DNA of 51,365 nucleotides from Pseudomonas sp. ACM7 (lineage in GTDB: Bacteria; Pseudomonadota; Gammaproteobacteria; Pseudomonadales; Pseudomonadaceae): contig NZ_CP024866.1 in assembly GCF_004136015.1 (NCBI RefSeq), forward strand, positions 2,506,607 through 2,557,971, given 5' to 3'. Positions 1 to 9,137 of this stretch are shown here, one piece after another; position 1 is the first letter of the stretch, and the number at the start of each line of letters is the position of its first letter. A program made the translations under genes and the position numbers. Below the pieces are notes generated by a model. The model searched no databases. It saw only the letters and a list, made by a program, of their open reading frames with translations, and was not told the origin of the DNA.

Positions 1-141
1 TCGCTGCTGTCAACACCTCTTTTACACCGCTGTCGACCGAGAAGATCGAACCGTTAAAAGAGCCAAACCACCCTGCTCTTTCAACTCCTTCTGGGCTTCG
101 ATGACCTGAAGCAACTCACTGTCGAAAACTTCGTAACTCAT
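1..141 (-). pseudogene. Small unknown gene, apparently frameshifted and cut by the window edge
   Basis: On the minus strand an ATG at 141-139 opens MSYEVFDSEL and runs 25 plausible codons to a Gly-Gly pair. In that frame it then gives low-quality sequence and stops at a TAA near 22-24. Re-reading one base at the T-run (plus-strand AAA at 65-67) gives a sensible continuation, FGSFNGSIFSVDSGVKEVL, which stays open to the window edge. That second frame has no start codon of its own. This fits a one-base deletion in a homopolymer, a sequencing error, or a frameshift site. No good ribosome binding site precedes the ATG. I do not recognise the family. Confidence 0.3.
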
Positions 142-276
142 TGTTTACCAAGGAGTTTTCCGTTTCGACTGCGCCGGAAGTGGGGCGAATTATAGACTTC
201 CAGAATCTGCCGTCAACCTTTAATTACGCTTTTCTATCAAACACTTGAAGAACGCCGGAAAACAGCCAGTTTCCTC

Positions 277-314
277 TCTATATAGGAGAGTAAAAACACT
301 CCCCCCTATATAGA
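277..314 (-). terminator. Long hairpin downstream of gcdG
   Basis: Two perfect CTATATAG palindromes (278-285 and 306-313) lie in a 10-bp perfect inverted repeat (277-286 against 305-314). Inner pairing of AGT with ACT and part of a G-run with CTCC extends the stem. It lies just past the gcdG stop codon, where a terminator or 3'-end stabiliser would sit. There is no clean U-tract after the stem on the minus strand, so intrinsic termination is an inference. Confidence 0.5.
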
Positions 315-322
315 AGAAATCC

Positions 323-1543
323 TCAGAGCACCCCGGCTTCTTTGAATGCCGACACAGCACCAGCATCCAGACCCAACACCCGCTGCAGAACCTCCAGCGT
401 ATGCTCCCCTAATAGAGGAGGCGCATTGCGATACTCCACAGGCGTTTCGGACAGACGAATCGGACTCGCCACTTGCGGCACCATCCCGGCCAGTACATGG
501 GGCAGCTCGATCGCCAACCCGCGCGCCTTAACCTGAGGATCCGCAAACATCTGAGCCAGATCATTGATCGGCCCGCACGGCACACCTGCTTGCTCCAGCT
601 GCAGCACCCACTCAGCAGTCGTCTTGAACACAGTCGCCTGGCGAATAAGCGGAATCAACACCGCACGATTCGCTACCCGCAACTTGTTGGTCGCAAAGCT
701 TGGATCATCAGCCCACTGCGGCTGACCAGCCACTTCAGCAAACTTGCGAAACTGCCCGTCATTACCCACGGTGAGGATGAAGTCTCCATCTGCCGTAGGA
801 AAGTCCTGATAGGGCACGATATTCGGATGAGCATTACCCAGGCGCTTCGGTGCATTGCCCGTGGTCAGGTAATTCATTGCCTGGTTAGCCAGACAAGCCA
901 CCTGAACATCCAACAGCGCCATATCAATATGCTGACCGCCGCCGTCATGATCCCGATGAGCCAGTGCCGCCAGAATCGCCACCGTCGAGTAGAGCCCGGT
1001 CAAGATGTCCGTCAGCGCCACGCCGACTTTCACCGGCCCGGCACCCTCATCCCCTTCGGGTCGCCCCGTCAGACTCATCAGACCGCCCAGTCCCTGGATC
1101 ATGAAGTCATAACCCGCGCGCTTGGCGTAAGGGCCTGTCTGGCCAAACCCGGTAATCGAGCAATAGATCAGATTCGGATTGATCGCCTTTAGAGACTCAT
1201 AGTCCAAACCATATGCCGCCAGCCCACCGACCTTGAAATTCTCGATCAGGATGTCCGACTTCGCCGCCAGATCACGCACCAGCTTCTGCCCTTCAGGCCG
1301 GGTGAAGTCGATGGTGACCGATTGCTTGTTGCGATTGGCCGATAAGTAATAGGCGGCCTCGCTAGTGTTCTCGCCATAAGCGTCTTTAAGGAAGGGAGGC
1401 CCCCAGGCGCGCGTGTCATCGCCATTACCCGGGCGCTCAACCTTGATCACTTCGGCGCCGAGGTCAGCAAGAATCTGTCCGGCCCACGGCCCGGCCAGAA
1501 CCCGCGATAAATCCAGTACCCGTAGATGCGAAAGCGCGCCCAT
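323..1543 (-). CDS. gcdG: Class III CoA-transferase (CaiB/BaiF), probable glutarate CoA-transferase
   Basis: A 406-residue cytosolic class III CoA-transferase. The family moves CoA between carboxylic acids through a mixed anhydride on an aspartate; Asp179 in the GVALTDILTG segment matches the formyl-CoA transferase nucleophile region. The N-terminal LSRVLAGPWAGQ and the VIKVERPG motif are typical. An in-frame upstream start at 1588 exists, but it would overlap gcdH by 32 bp. The ATG at 1543 begins the conserved MGALSHLRVL and leaves a 13-bp gap after the gcdH stop, so it is preferred. Being cotranscribed with gcdH, it most likely activates glutarate to glutaryl-CoA using succinyl-CoA or a similar donor. 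The substrate is inferred from context. Confidence 0.9.
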   Translation of the reverse strand: MGALSHLRVLDLSRVLAGPWAGQILADLGAEVIKVERPGNGDDTRAWGPPFLKDAYGENTSEAAYYLSANRNKQSVTIDFTRPEGQKLVRDLAAKSDILIENFKVGGLAAYGLDYESLKAINPNLIYCSITGFGQTGPYAKRAGYDFMIQGLGGLMSLTGRPEGDEGAGPVKVGVALTDILTGLYSTVAILAALAHRDHDGGGQHIDMALLDVQVACLANQAMNYLTTGNAPKRLGNAHPNIVPYQDFPTADGDFILTVGNDGQFRKFAEVAGQPQWADDPSFATNKLRVANRAVLIPLIRQATVFKTTAEWVLQLEQAGVPCGPINDLAQMFADPQVKARGLAIELPHVLAGMVPQVASPIRLSETPVEYRNAPPLLGEHTLEVLQRVLGLDAGAVSAFKEAGVL

Positions 1544-1556
1544 GGCCGTTCTCCTA

Positions 1557-2738
1557 TTAATAGAACGCCTGGATGCCAGTCTGCGCACGACCGAGGATCA
1601 GTGCATGGACGTCATGCGTACCTTCATAGGTATTCACCACCTCCAGGTTGACCAGATGGCGAGCAACACCGAACTCATCGGAAATACCGTTACCACCCAG
1701 CATGTCGCGCGCCATGCGAGCAATGTCCAGGGACTTGCCGCAGGAGTTGCGCTTCATCATCGAAGTGATCTCGACCGCCGCAGTACCTTCATCTTTCATA
1801 CGACCCAGACGCAGACAGCCTTGCAGCGCCAGAGTGATTTCGGTCTGCATGTCGGCCAGCTTCTTCTGGATCAACTGAGTTGCAGCCAAAGGACGACCAA
1901 ACTGCTGACGATCCAGGGTGTATTGGCGAGCGGTGTGCCAGCAAAACTCGGCCGCGCCCAGCGCGCCCCAGGAAATACCGTAACGTGCCGAGTTAAGGCA
2001 AGTAAAAGGGCCTTTCAAGCCACGGACATCCGGGAAGATGTTCTCTTCAGGGACAAACACGTTGTCCATGACGATTTCGCCGGTGATGGATGCACGCAGG
2101 CCAACCTTGCCGTGAATCGCAGGAGCACTCAGGCCCTTCCAGCCTTTCTCCAGAACGAAGCCCCGGATGTCGCCGGCGTCGTCCTTGCCCCAGACCACGA
2201 ACACATCGGCGATCGGGCTGTTGGTGATCCACATCTTGCTGCCGGTCAGGCTGTAGCCGCCTTCCACTTTGCGCGCACGAGTAATCATCGCGCCCGGGTC
2301 GGAACCGTGGTTAGGCTCGGTCAGACCGAAGCAGCCGATCCATTCGCCTGAAGCCAGTTTCGGCAGGTACTTCTGTTTCTGGGCTTCGGTACCAAATTCA
2401 TTGATCGGCACCATGACCAGCGAGGACTGCACACTCATCATCGACCGATAGCCGGAGTCGACACGCTCGACCTCACGGGCGATCAGGCCGTAGCTGACGT
2501 AGTTCAGGCCGCTGCCACCATACTGCTCGGGGATAGTCGCGCCCAACAGACCTATTTCGCCCATCTCGCGGAAGATTGCCGGGTCGGTCTTTTCATGGCG
2601 GAAAGCTTCGAGAACACGCGGCGCGAGCTTCTGCTGAGCGAATTGCTCAGCGGTGTCGCGAATCATGCGTTCTTCTTCGGTGAGCTGTTGATCCAGCAGC
2701 AGGGGATCGATCCAGTTGAAGCTAGCTTTACCGCCCAT
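1557..2738 (-). CDS. gcdH: Glutaryl-CoA dehydrogenase
   Basis: A 393-residue acyl-CoA dehydrogenase. It oxidises and decarboxylates glutaryl-CoA to crotonyl-CoA in lysine/glutarate catabolism, passing electrons from FAD to ETF. The N-terminal [17 protein letters not shown] and the C-terminal [17 protein letters not shown] are characteristic of GcdH; Glu372 in YEGTHD is the expected catalytic base. The FAD-binding signature [12 protein letters not shown] is present. The ATG at 2738 is preceded by GAGAGGA at good spacing. It is first in an operon with the CoA-transferase gene and divergent from the LysR gene, the same arrangement as P. aeruginosa PA0446-PA0448. Confidence 0.96.
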   Translation of the reverse strand: MGGKASFNWIDPLLLDQQLTEEERMIRDTAEQFAQQKLAPRVLEAFRHEKTDPAIFREMGEIGLLGATIPEQYGGSGLNYVSYGLIAREVERVDSGYRSMMSVQSSLVMVPINEFGTEAQKQKYLPKLASGEWIGCFGLTEPNHGSDPGAMITRARKVEGGYSLTGSKMWITNSPIADVFVVWGKDDAGDIRGFVLEKGWKGLSAPAIHGKVGLRASITGEIVMDNVFVPEENIFPDVRGLKGPFTCLNSARYGISWGALGAAEFCWHTARQYTLDRQQFGRPLAATQLIQKKLADMQTEITLALQGCLRLGRMKDEGTAAVEITSMMKRNSCGKSLDIARMARDMLGGNGISDEFGVARHLVNLEVVNTYEGTHDVHALILGRAQTGIQAFY

Positions 2739-2895
2739 GAGTGTGTCCTCTCGAATCGGGTCAAATAACGTGGGCTGATCCTAGGCCGGGTTCGGCGTTA
2801 CGGCAAACGAGGATTTTGCATACTGTTGTGCTAATTTCTCACTCCGAAACATCGCAAAGTAGCTTTTATGCAATGTATTAGTGAGGTTGGCGTAC
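2739..2895. promoter_or_regulatory. Divergent gcdH / LysR control region
   Basis: This 157-bp region separates two divergent genes and must carry both promoters. A perfect 7-bp inverted repeat, TTGCATA at 2816-2822 and TATGCAA at 2867-2873, is a candidate site for the adjacent LysR protein. Its arms are 44 bp apart, so it might be two half-sites rather than one dyad. Confidence 0.5.
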
Positions 2896-3795
2896 ATGCG
2901 CAGGAAAATCCCCAGCACAACGGCCCTGATCAGCTTTGAAGCCGCGGCTCGCCACGAAAGTTTTACCAAGGCGGCTCAGGAGCTTTCGCTCACTCAAGGC
3001 GCCATTTGCCGACAGATCGCCAGCCTTGAGGAGTTCCTCAGCGTAGAACTGTTCCGTCGCTCGCGACGCGGGGTCAAGCTGACAGAGGCCGGTCTTTCCT
3101 ACAGCCGCCGGGTGGCCACCCAACTCGATGCCGTTGAACGGGACACCTTGTCAGTAATGGGCCAGCAAGGTGCCAACGTGATCGAGCTGGCGGTGGTTCC
3201 AACCTTCGGCACTCAATGGCTGCTGCCACGACTCAAGGATTTCCAGCAAAAACACCCGGAAGTGACGGTCAACCTCACCAACCGAACGCGCCCCTTCCTG
3301 TTTGCCGACACCGACTTCGATGCCGCGATCTATTTTGGCGACGCGGACTGGTCGGGTACCGAATCCCACAGGCTGATGGGCGAAAATCCGATGCCGGTGT
3401 GCAGCCCCAACCTCCTGGGAAAAAAGACAAACCTGTCTCCCGGCGACATCGCTGAATTGCCCCTGCTGCAGCAGACCACTCGCCCTTATGCCTGGCGTCA
3501 ATGGTTCAACTCCCAAAACCTAAATGTCCCACGAGACATGACAGGGCCGCGCTACGAGCTATTCTCCATGCTTGCTCAAGCCGCCATGCACGATATGGGA
3601 ATAGCGCTGATTCCACCGTTCCTGATTCAACGCGAACTGGCCGAGAAGCGCCTGGTCATTGCCAACGCCCAAGCGCTATCAAGCATCAAGGCGTATTACT
3701 TGATGATTCCCGAGCGAAAGGTCGAGTCGGCCTCTTTAAGGGCATTTCGCGATTGGCTGGTCAATCAGGCACAGAGCTACAGCCTAGAAGGATAA
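2896..3795 (+). CDS. gcdR: LysR-type regulator of the glutarate genes
   Basis: A 299-residue LysR regulator. The N-terminal winged helix contains SFEAAARHESFTKAAQEL and LTQGAICRQIASLE, the usual recognition-helix region, followed by an effector-binding domain from about residue 90. The ATG at 2896 is chosen over an in-frame GTG at 2881 because GAGGTTG lies just before it and the protein then starts like other family members (MRRKIPSTTALISFEA). Its position divergent from gcdH supports a role as activator of gcdHG in response to glutarate or a related metabolite; that role is known for the orthologous locus and inferred here. Confidence 0.9.
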   Translation: MRRKIPSTTALISFEAAARHESFTKAAQELSLTQGAICRQIASLEEFLSVELFRRSRRGVKLTEAGLSYSRRVATQLDAVERDTLSVMGQQGANVIELAVVPTFGTQWLLPRLKDFQQKHPEVTVNLTNRTRPFLFADTDFDAAIYFGDADWSGTESHRLMGENPMPVCSPNLLGKKTNLSPGDIAELPLLQQTTRPYAWRQWFNSQNLNVPRDMTGPRYELFSMLAQAAMHDMGIALIPPFLIQRELAEKRLVIANAQALSSIKAYYLMIPERKVESASLRAFRDWLVNQAQSYSLEG

Positions 3796-4231
3796 AGGCT
3801 TTGCGCCATTAGTTGACCTCGTAGTCAGCAAAATCAAAGCACTACAGATGTAAGTATTTGTCGCACATTCGAAGACTGTACCGACAAGCAGTACAAACGT
3901 CCCACAAGGGCCTTAAAACGTGGCCTTGAGCCTCTATTGCGGAGCAATAACGACTCATTCACCTGACCGATGTGAAAATTCTTCAATTTTTACAAGAATC
4001 CTTACAAGTCACGGCCTGCAAGGGATTAAACCGGTCAGTTGCGACATTCGGTCACGGGGTGACTTGTAGTTAATTTTCCGTCACCCGTCATAAACCCTTG
4101 AAGGGCATTAAGTTCGCCTGCAAAATGCCGCGCCCCGCCCTGATTTGGCGGGATCGTGCTGATCGGCCGCCCCCAGCCGCACCATCCGAAGTGCCTGGGT
4201 TTACTCAATAAGATCACGCAGGAGATTTGAC
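3796..4231. promoter_or_regulatory. 436-bp intergenic region upstream of pntAA
   Basis: No gene is visible. It contains short dyads: TATTGC-gga-GCAATA (3935-3949), a CAAGGGCC...GGCCTTG hairpin just before it that could end the LysR transcript, and an imperfect GTCACGGGGTGAC / GTCACCCGT pair near 4050-4085. GGAGA at 4221-4225 is the pntAA ribosome binding site. No known operator was recognised. Confidence 0.4.
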
Positions 4232-5353
4232 GTGCACATTGGTGTTCCTCTCGAAACCCAGACCGGTGAAACACGGGTTGCTGCAACCCCGGAAACCATC
4301 AAGAAGCTGATCGGCCAGGGTCATAAGGTCACTGTGCAAAGCGGCGCCGGCAATAATGCCAGCGTTGTCGACAGTGCCTATGAAGCGGCAGGCGCAATTA
4401 TTGGCAGCGCCAACGATGCGTTTGGTGCCGAGCTGATTCTCAAGGTGGTCGCCCCCAGCGACAGCGAACTGACGCTGATTAAAAGCGGCACCGTTGTGGT
4501 GGGCATGCTCAACCCGTTCAGCAATGAAATCATTGCCAAGCTGGCTGAGTGCGGCATTACCGCTTTCGCACTGGAGGCCGCGCCGCGCACCTCCCGCGCT
4601 CAGAGCCTGGATGTGCTGTCCTCCCAAGCCAATATCGCCGGCTATAAAGCCGTGTTGCTGGCCGCTCACCACTACCCTCGCTTCATGCCGATGCTGATGA
4701 CTGCTGCCGGTACCGTGAAAGCGGCGCGCGTGCTGATTCTCGGCGCTGGCGTGGCTGGTTTGCAGGCGATCGCTACGGCGAAACGTCTGGGTGCAGTGAT
4801 CGAAGCGTCTGACGTACGTCCTGCGGTAAAAGAGCAGATCGAATCCCTCGGCGCCAAGTTCGTCGACGTACCTTATGAGACCGATGAAGAGCGCGAGTGC
4901 GCCGTCGGTGTCGGCGGTTACGCACGACCAATGCCCGCGAGCTGGATGCAACGTCAGGCCCTGGCCGTGCACGAACGCGCCAAACAGGCTGACATTGTCA
5001 TCACCACCGCACTGATCCCGGGCCGCAAGGCACCAACACTGTTGAGCGCGGAAACCGTGGCGCAGATGAAGCCAGGCTCGGTGGTCATCGACCTCGCTGC
5101 AGCCCAGGGCGGTAACTGCCCTCTGACCGTGGCCGATCAGGTCGTCGTCGAGAATGGCGTGATCATTTGCGGCCCGACCAACCTGGCCGGCGCAGTTGCG
5201 GCAGACGCTTCGGCACTGTACGCGCGCAACCTGCTGGACTTCCTGAAGCTGGTCTTCAACAAAGAAGGCCAGTTCGAGATCAACCTCGAAGACGACATCG
5301 TCGCCGCGTGCCTGATGTGCCGCGACGGCCAAGTCATCCGCAAAAACGCCTAA
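4232..5353 (+). CDS. pntAA: NAD(P) transhydrogenase subunit alpha, part 1 (NAD-binding domain dI)
   Basis: A 373-residue protein forming the NAD(H)-binding soluble domain of the proton-translocating transhydrogenase, which uses the proton gradient to drive hydride transfer from NADH to NADP+. The N-terminal GVPLETQTGETRVAATPET is diagnostic, and the Rossmann segment LILGAGVAGLQAIATAKRLG begins at about residue 167. The GTG at 4232 follows CAGGAGA at suitable spacing. In this type of enzyme the alpha chain is split, so the length is normal rather than truncated; the membrane part is the next gene. It heads the pntAA-pntAB-pntB operon. Confidence 0.96.
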   Translation: MHIGVPLETQTGETRVAATPETIKKLIGQGHKVTVQSGAGNNASVVDSAYEAAGAIIGSANDAFGAELILKVVAPSDSELTLIKSGTVVVGMLNPFSNEIIAKLAECGITAFALEAAPRTSRAQSLDVLSSQANIAGYKAVLLAAHHYPRFMPMLMTAAGTVKAARVLILGAGVAGLQAIATAKRLGAVIEASDVRPAVKEQIESLGAKFVDVPYETDEERECAVGVGGYARPMPASWMQRQALAVHERAKQADIVITTALIPGRKAPTLLSAETVAQMKPGSVVIDLAAAQGGNCPLTVADQVVVENGVIICGPTNLAGAVAADASALYARNLLDFLKLVFNKEGQFEINLEDDIVAACLMCRDGQVIRKNA

Positions 5354-5368
5354 GCAGGGATTCAGACG

Positions 5369-5692
5369 ATGGAAGAGCTTATCTCCCCCGGTATCTACAA
5401 CCTGATCATCTTCGTGCTAGCGATTTATGTCGGATATCACGTGGTCTGGAACGTTACACCTGCACTTCACACGCCTTTGATGGCGGTAACCAACGCGATC
5501 TCGGCGATCGTGATCGTCGGCGCCATGCTGGCCGCGGCGTTGACCGTGACGCCACTGGGCAAAACCATGGGCACCCTGGCGGTGGCTCTGGCGGCGGTGA
5601 ACGTGTTTGGTGGCTTCCTGGTTACCCGCAGGATGCTTGAGATGTTCAAGAAAAAAGCCCCGAAAGCAGTAAAAGAAGAGGCGTCCAAGTAA
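5369..5692 (+). CDS. pntAB: NAD(P) transhydrogenase subunit alpha, part 2 (membrane domain)
   Basis: A 107-residue integral membrane protein with about three hydrophobic helices ([54 protein letters not shown]). This is the membrane half of the split alpha subunit, contributing to the proton channel of the dII domain. A lysine-rich cytosolic tail follows. It lies 15 bp after pntAA, and its stop overlaps the pntB start by one base (TAATG), so the three chains are translationally linked. Confidence 0.95.
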   Translation: MEELISPGIYNLIIFVLAIYVGYHVVWNVTPALHTPLMAVTNAISAIVIVGAMLAAALTVTPLGKTMGTLAVALAAVNVFGGFLVTRRMLEMFKKKAPKAVKEEASK

Positions 5693-7143
5693 TGAGCATG
5701 AATCTTGTAACGACGCTCTACTTGATCGCGTCGATCTGCTTCATCCAGGCCCTCAAAGGCCTGTCGCACCCTACGACCTCCCGACGCGGCAATGTGTACG
5801 GCATGCTCGGCATGGGATTGGCGATCGTCACCACCATCGGCCTCATCTATAAGCTGAGCGCGCTCTCTTTTGGGCAAGGCGGGGCCACCGCCGGCATCGG
5901 ATACGTCATCGTAGGTCTGTTGGTCGGCGGTACCGCCGGGTCGATCATGGCCAAGCGCGTTGAAATGACAAAAATGCCGGAACTGGTCGCCTTCATGCAC
6001 AGCATGATCGGTATGGCCGCGGTGTTCATTGCCATCGCTGCTGTCGTTGAACCGCAATCGCTGGGCATCGTCAAGCAACTGGGTGACTCCATTCCTGCCG
6101 GTAACCGCCTGGAGCTGTTCCTCGGCGCGGCCATCGGTGCAATCACCTTCTCCGGCTCGGTAATCGCGTTCGGCAAGCTGTCGGGCAAGTACAAGTTCCG
6201 CCTGTTCCAGGGCGCACCCGTACAGTTCGGCGGCCAGCACAAGCTGAACCTGCTGCTGGGTCTGGCGACGCTGGCACTGGGTATCACCTTCATGCTGACC
6301 GGCAACCTCGGTGCTTTCGCCCTCATGCTGGCCCTGGCCTTCGTGATGGGTGTGCTGATCATCATCCCGATCGGCGGCGCCGATATGCCGGTGGTGGTGT
6401 CGATGCTCAACAGCTACTCCGGCTGGGCAGCGGCAGGTATCGGCTTCTCGCTGAACAACTCGATGCTGATCATTGCCGGCTCCCTGGTGGGTTCATCCGG
6501 TGCGATCCTCTCGTACATCATGTGCAAGGCGATGAACCGTTCGTTCTTCAACGTATTGCTCGGCGGTTTCGGCAACACGGCAGATGCAGCTGGCCCGGCA
6601 GGTTCGAAAGAGGCCCGTCCGGTGAAATCCGGTTCGGCTGACGATGCGACCTTCCTGCTGACCAACGCCGACACTGTGATCATCGTTCCGGGTTATGGCC
6701 TGGCGGTGGCACGCGCCCAACACTCACTGATGGAACTGGCGGAGAAGCTGACTCACCGGGGAGTCACCGTGAAGTTTGCGATCCACCCGGTGGCTGGTCG
6801 GATGCCAGGGCACATGAACGTCCTGCTGGCCGAGGCCGAAGTGCCTTACGAGCAAGTGTTCGAGATGGATGACATTAACTCCGAGTTCGGTCAGACCGAT
6901 GTGGTGCTGGTGCTCGGCGCCAACGACGTGGTCAACCCGGCCGCGAAGAACGACCCGAAATCGCCAATTGCCGGCATGCCGATACTCGAGGCCTATAAAG
7001 CAAAGACCGTGATCGTCAACAAGCGCTCGATGGCCAGCGGCTATGCCGGTCTGGACAACGAGCTGTTCTACCTCGACAAAACCATGATGGTCTTCGGCGA
7101 CGCCAAGAAAGTCATCGAAGACATGGTTAAAGCCGTCGAGTAA
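5692..7143 (+). CDS. pntB: NAD(P) transhydrogenase subunit beta
   Basis: A 483-residue beta subunit. The N-terminal half carries the membrane helices of domain dII, with the conserved GGADMPVVVSMLNSYSGWAA segment. From about residue 320 follows the soluble NADP(H)-binding domain dIII, with VIIVPGYGLAVARAQH and the KRSMASGYAGLDN loop. With PntAA and PntAB it couples inward proton flow to NADPH formation. The start overlaps pntAB by one base; a second Met two codons later (5698) is an alternative. An intrinsic terminator follows. Confidence 0.96.
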   Translation: MSMNLVTTLYLIASICFIQALKGLSHPTTSRRGNVYGMLGMGLAIVTTIGLIYKLSALSFGQGGATAGIGYVIVGLLVGGTAGSIMAKRVEMTKMPELVAFMHSMIGMAAVFIAIAAVVEPQSLGIVKQLGDSIPAGNRLELFLGAAIGAITFSGSVIAFGKLSGKYKFRLFQGAPVQFGGQHKLNLLLGLATLALGITFMLTGNLGAFALMLALAFVMGVLIIIPIGGADMPVVVSMLNSYSGWAAAGIGFSLNNSMLIIAGSLVGSSGAILSYIMCKAMNRSFFNVLLGGFGNTADAAGPAGSKEARPVKSGSADDATFLLTNADTVIIVPGYGLAVARAQHSLMELAEKLTHRGVTVKFAIHPVAGRMPGHMNVLLAEAEVPYEQVFEMDDINSEFGQTDVVLVLGANDVVNPAAKNDPKSPIAGMPILEAYKAKTVIVNKRSMASGYAGLDNELFYLDKTMMVFGDAKKVIEDMVKAVE

Positions 7144-7166
7144 AACCTGCGGAAGCAGCAATACCC

Positions 7167-7199
7167 AAAACCTCAGCCTTTAGTAGGCTGGGGTTTTTT
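7167..7199 (+). terminator. Rho-independent terminator of the pnt operon
   Basis: The stem CCTCAGCCT (7171-7179) pairs with AGGCTGGGG (7185-7193) with one G-T pair and a 5-nt loop, followed by six Ts at 7194-7199. It begins about 25 bp after the pntB stop. Confidence 0.9.
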
Positions 7200-7324
7200 A
7201 TTGCCCGCTAAAAACCGACCAAAGGCTCTAAATCAGGACTCTGCATTCGACCATGGTAGCGGGAGGAATTTTTTTGAAATCACTAAACTGCACACCTTGC
7301 TTTCGTTGCCCGAGATAACAATCC

Positions 7325-8818
7325 ATGTACCGTGATCGTATTCGCTTGCCTTCGTTGTTGGATAAGGTGATGAGCGCCGCTGACGCTGCCGATCTGATTC
7401 AGGACGGCATGACCGTCGGCATGAGTGGTTTCACTCGCGCCGGTGAAGCCAAGGCCGTGCCCCACGCATTGGCCGAACGCGCCAAAATCACCCCGCTGAA
7501 AATCACGCTGATGACCGGCGCCAGCCTGGGCAACGACCTCGATAAACAACTCACCGAAGCTGGCGTATTGTCACGACGCATGCCCTTCCAGGTCGACAGC
7601 ACCCTGCGCAAGGCCATTAACGCCGGCGAAGTGATGTTCATTGACCAGCATCTTTCGGAAACCGTTGAGCAGTTGCGCAATCAGCAGCTCAAACTGCCGG
7701 ACATCGCCGTGATTGAGGCCGTAGCGATCACCGAGCAGGGCCATATCGTGCCGACCACTTCGGTGGGCAACTCGGCCAGCTTCGCGATTTTCGCCAAACA
7801 GGTGATCGTCGAGATCAACTTGGCGCACAACCCGAATCTCGAAGGACTGCACGACATCTATATCCCGACCTATCGGCCGACCCGCACGCCAATCCCGCTG
7901 GTGAAGGTCGACGATCGCATTGGCAGCACTGCCATCCCGATTCCGCCGGAAAAGATCGTCGCTATCGTGATCACCAATCAGTCTGACTCGCCGTCCACCG
8001 TGCTGCCGCCGGACGTTGATACCCAGGCCATTGCCGACCACCTGATCGACTTCTTCAAGCAGGAAGTGGCTGCCGGGCGCATGACCAACAAGCTCGGCCC
8101 GCTGCAAGCCGGGATTGGCAACATCGCCAACTCGGTGATGTGCGGGTTGATCGACTCGCCGTTCGAAGACCTGACGATGTACTCCGAAGTACTTCAGGAC
8201 TCGACCTTCGACCTGATCGACGCCGGCAAGCTGAGCTTTGCTTCGGGCAGTTCGATCACCTTGTCGAGTCGTCGCAATACCGATGTTTTCGGCAATCTTG
8301 AGCGCTACAAGGACAAACTGGTCCTGCGCCCGCAAGAAATTTCCAACCACCCGGAAGTGGTGCGCCGGCTCGGCATCATCGGCATCAACACGGCGCTTGA
8401 GTTCGACTTGTACGGCAACGTCAACTCCACCCACATCTGCGGCACGCGAATGATGAACGGCATCGGCGGCTCGGGCGACTTTGCGCGCAATGCGCATTTG
8501 GCGATCTTCGTGACCAAGTCGATCGCCAAAGGCGGCGCGATCTCCAGCGTGGTGCCGATGGTCAGCCACGTTGATCACACTGAGCATGACGTCGACATCC
8601 TCGTCACCGAGATCGGTCTGGCGGACTTGCGCGGCCTGGCGCCGCGAGAACGCGCTCGAGTCATCATCGACAACTGCGTGCACCCGGACTATCGCCAAGC
8701 CCTGGATGACTACTTCACATCCGCGTGTGCACTCGGCGGACATACGCCGCATATCCTGCGTGATGCTCTGAGCTGGCACATAAACCTGGAAGAAAACGGG
8801 CGGATGCTCGCGGTGTAA
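7325..8818 (+). CDS. Acetyl-CoA hydrolase/transferase family protein (succinyl-CoA:acetate CoA-transferase type)
   Basis: A 497-residue class I CoA-transferase of the Cat1/AarC/YgfH group. These cytosolic enzymes exchange CoA between acetate, succinate or propionate through a glutamyl-CoA intermediate. The conserved block GNIANSVMCGLIDSPFEDL is followed by TMYSEVLQD, where Glu288 is the expected catalytic glutamate. The GSSITLSSR and NSTHICGTRMMNGIGGSGDF segments also match the family. The homologue in P. aeruginosa is PA5445. Transcription is probably independent of pnt, since a terminator and 120 bp separate them. Which acyl pair it uses cannot be read from the sequence. Confidence 0.92.
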   Translation: MYRDRIRLPSLLDKVMSAADAADLIQDGMTVGMSGFTRAGEAKAVPHALAERAKITPLKITLMTGASLGNDLDKQLTEAGVLSRRMPFQVDSTLRKAINAGEVMFIDQHLSETVEQLRNQQLKLPDIAVIEAVAITEQGHIVPTTSVGNSASFAIFAKQVIVEINLAHNPNLEGLHDIYIPTYRPTRTPIPLVKVDDRIGSTAIPIPPEKIVAIVITNQSDSPSTVLPPDVDTQAIADHLIDFFKQEVAAGRMTNKLGPLQAGIGNIANSVMCGLIDSPFEDLTMYSEVLQDSTFDLIDAGKLSFASGSSITLSSRRNTDVFGNLERYKDKLVLRPQEISNHPEVVRRLGIIGINTALEFDLYGNVNSTHICGTRMMNGIGGSGDFARNAHLAIFVTKSIAKGGAISSVVPMVSHVDHTEHDVDILVTEIGLADLRGLAPRERARVIIDNCVHPDYRQALDDYFTSACALGGHTPHILRDALSWHINLEENGRMLAV

Positions 8819-9137
8819 TTGGTACAGATAGCAGCTGACGCAAACACAGTTTCGTCAGCTTGCTGTTGCCAGACCAAATCCTGAATAAAACTGTACTGCT
8901 GTACCGGTCTTTTCCTACCGTAATTGCCTACCTTTTCGAGTCAATCAACCAAAAACGCACGATATTAGTGCAGACAAGTACAGTTGCCTCAATTTCGACC
9001 AGTACACCACCCTTTAACAGTTAACTGGTCCCTCACAATACAGGTGAACTGTATCTAGAGAGACTGGCCAAACGAGAGGATCATTGGCATCAGTTAAACC
9101 ACTACCTAATCCCGCCATAAGCGGAAGGATGTCAACC
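8819..9137. promoter_or_regulatory. Regulatory region with repeated GTACAG-type motifs upstream of the first DUF1127 gene
   Basis: No gene is visible in these 319 bp. A perfect 8-bp inverted repeat, AGCTGACG/CGTCAGCT (8833-8840, 8853-8860), may end the CoA-transferase transcript, but no U-tract follows. GTACAG or CTGTAC hexamers occur at 8822-8827, 8891-8896 and 8978-8983, with related GTACC at 8901 and AGTACA at 9001. A 17-bp dyad ATACAG-N5-CTGTAT lies at 9038-9054 and a CAGTTAACTG palindrome at 9018-9027. The pattern suggests cooperative operator sites for an unidentified regulator. Confidence 0.5.

Noticed and set aside
1..141. Gly-Gly at the end of the first half read as a bacteriocin leader
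   Set aside because: The downstream peptide in that frame is poor, no transporter or immunity gene is seen, and a simple frameshift explains both halves better.
4214..5332. 372-codon antisense open frame over pntAA
   Set aside because: Shadow of pntAA; low-complexity composition and no start signal.
8833..8860. Inverted repeat as the terminator of the CoA-transferase gene
   Set aside because: Perfect stem but a 12-nt loop and no U-tract; kept only as a note in the regulatory region.
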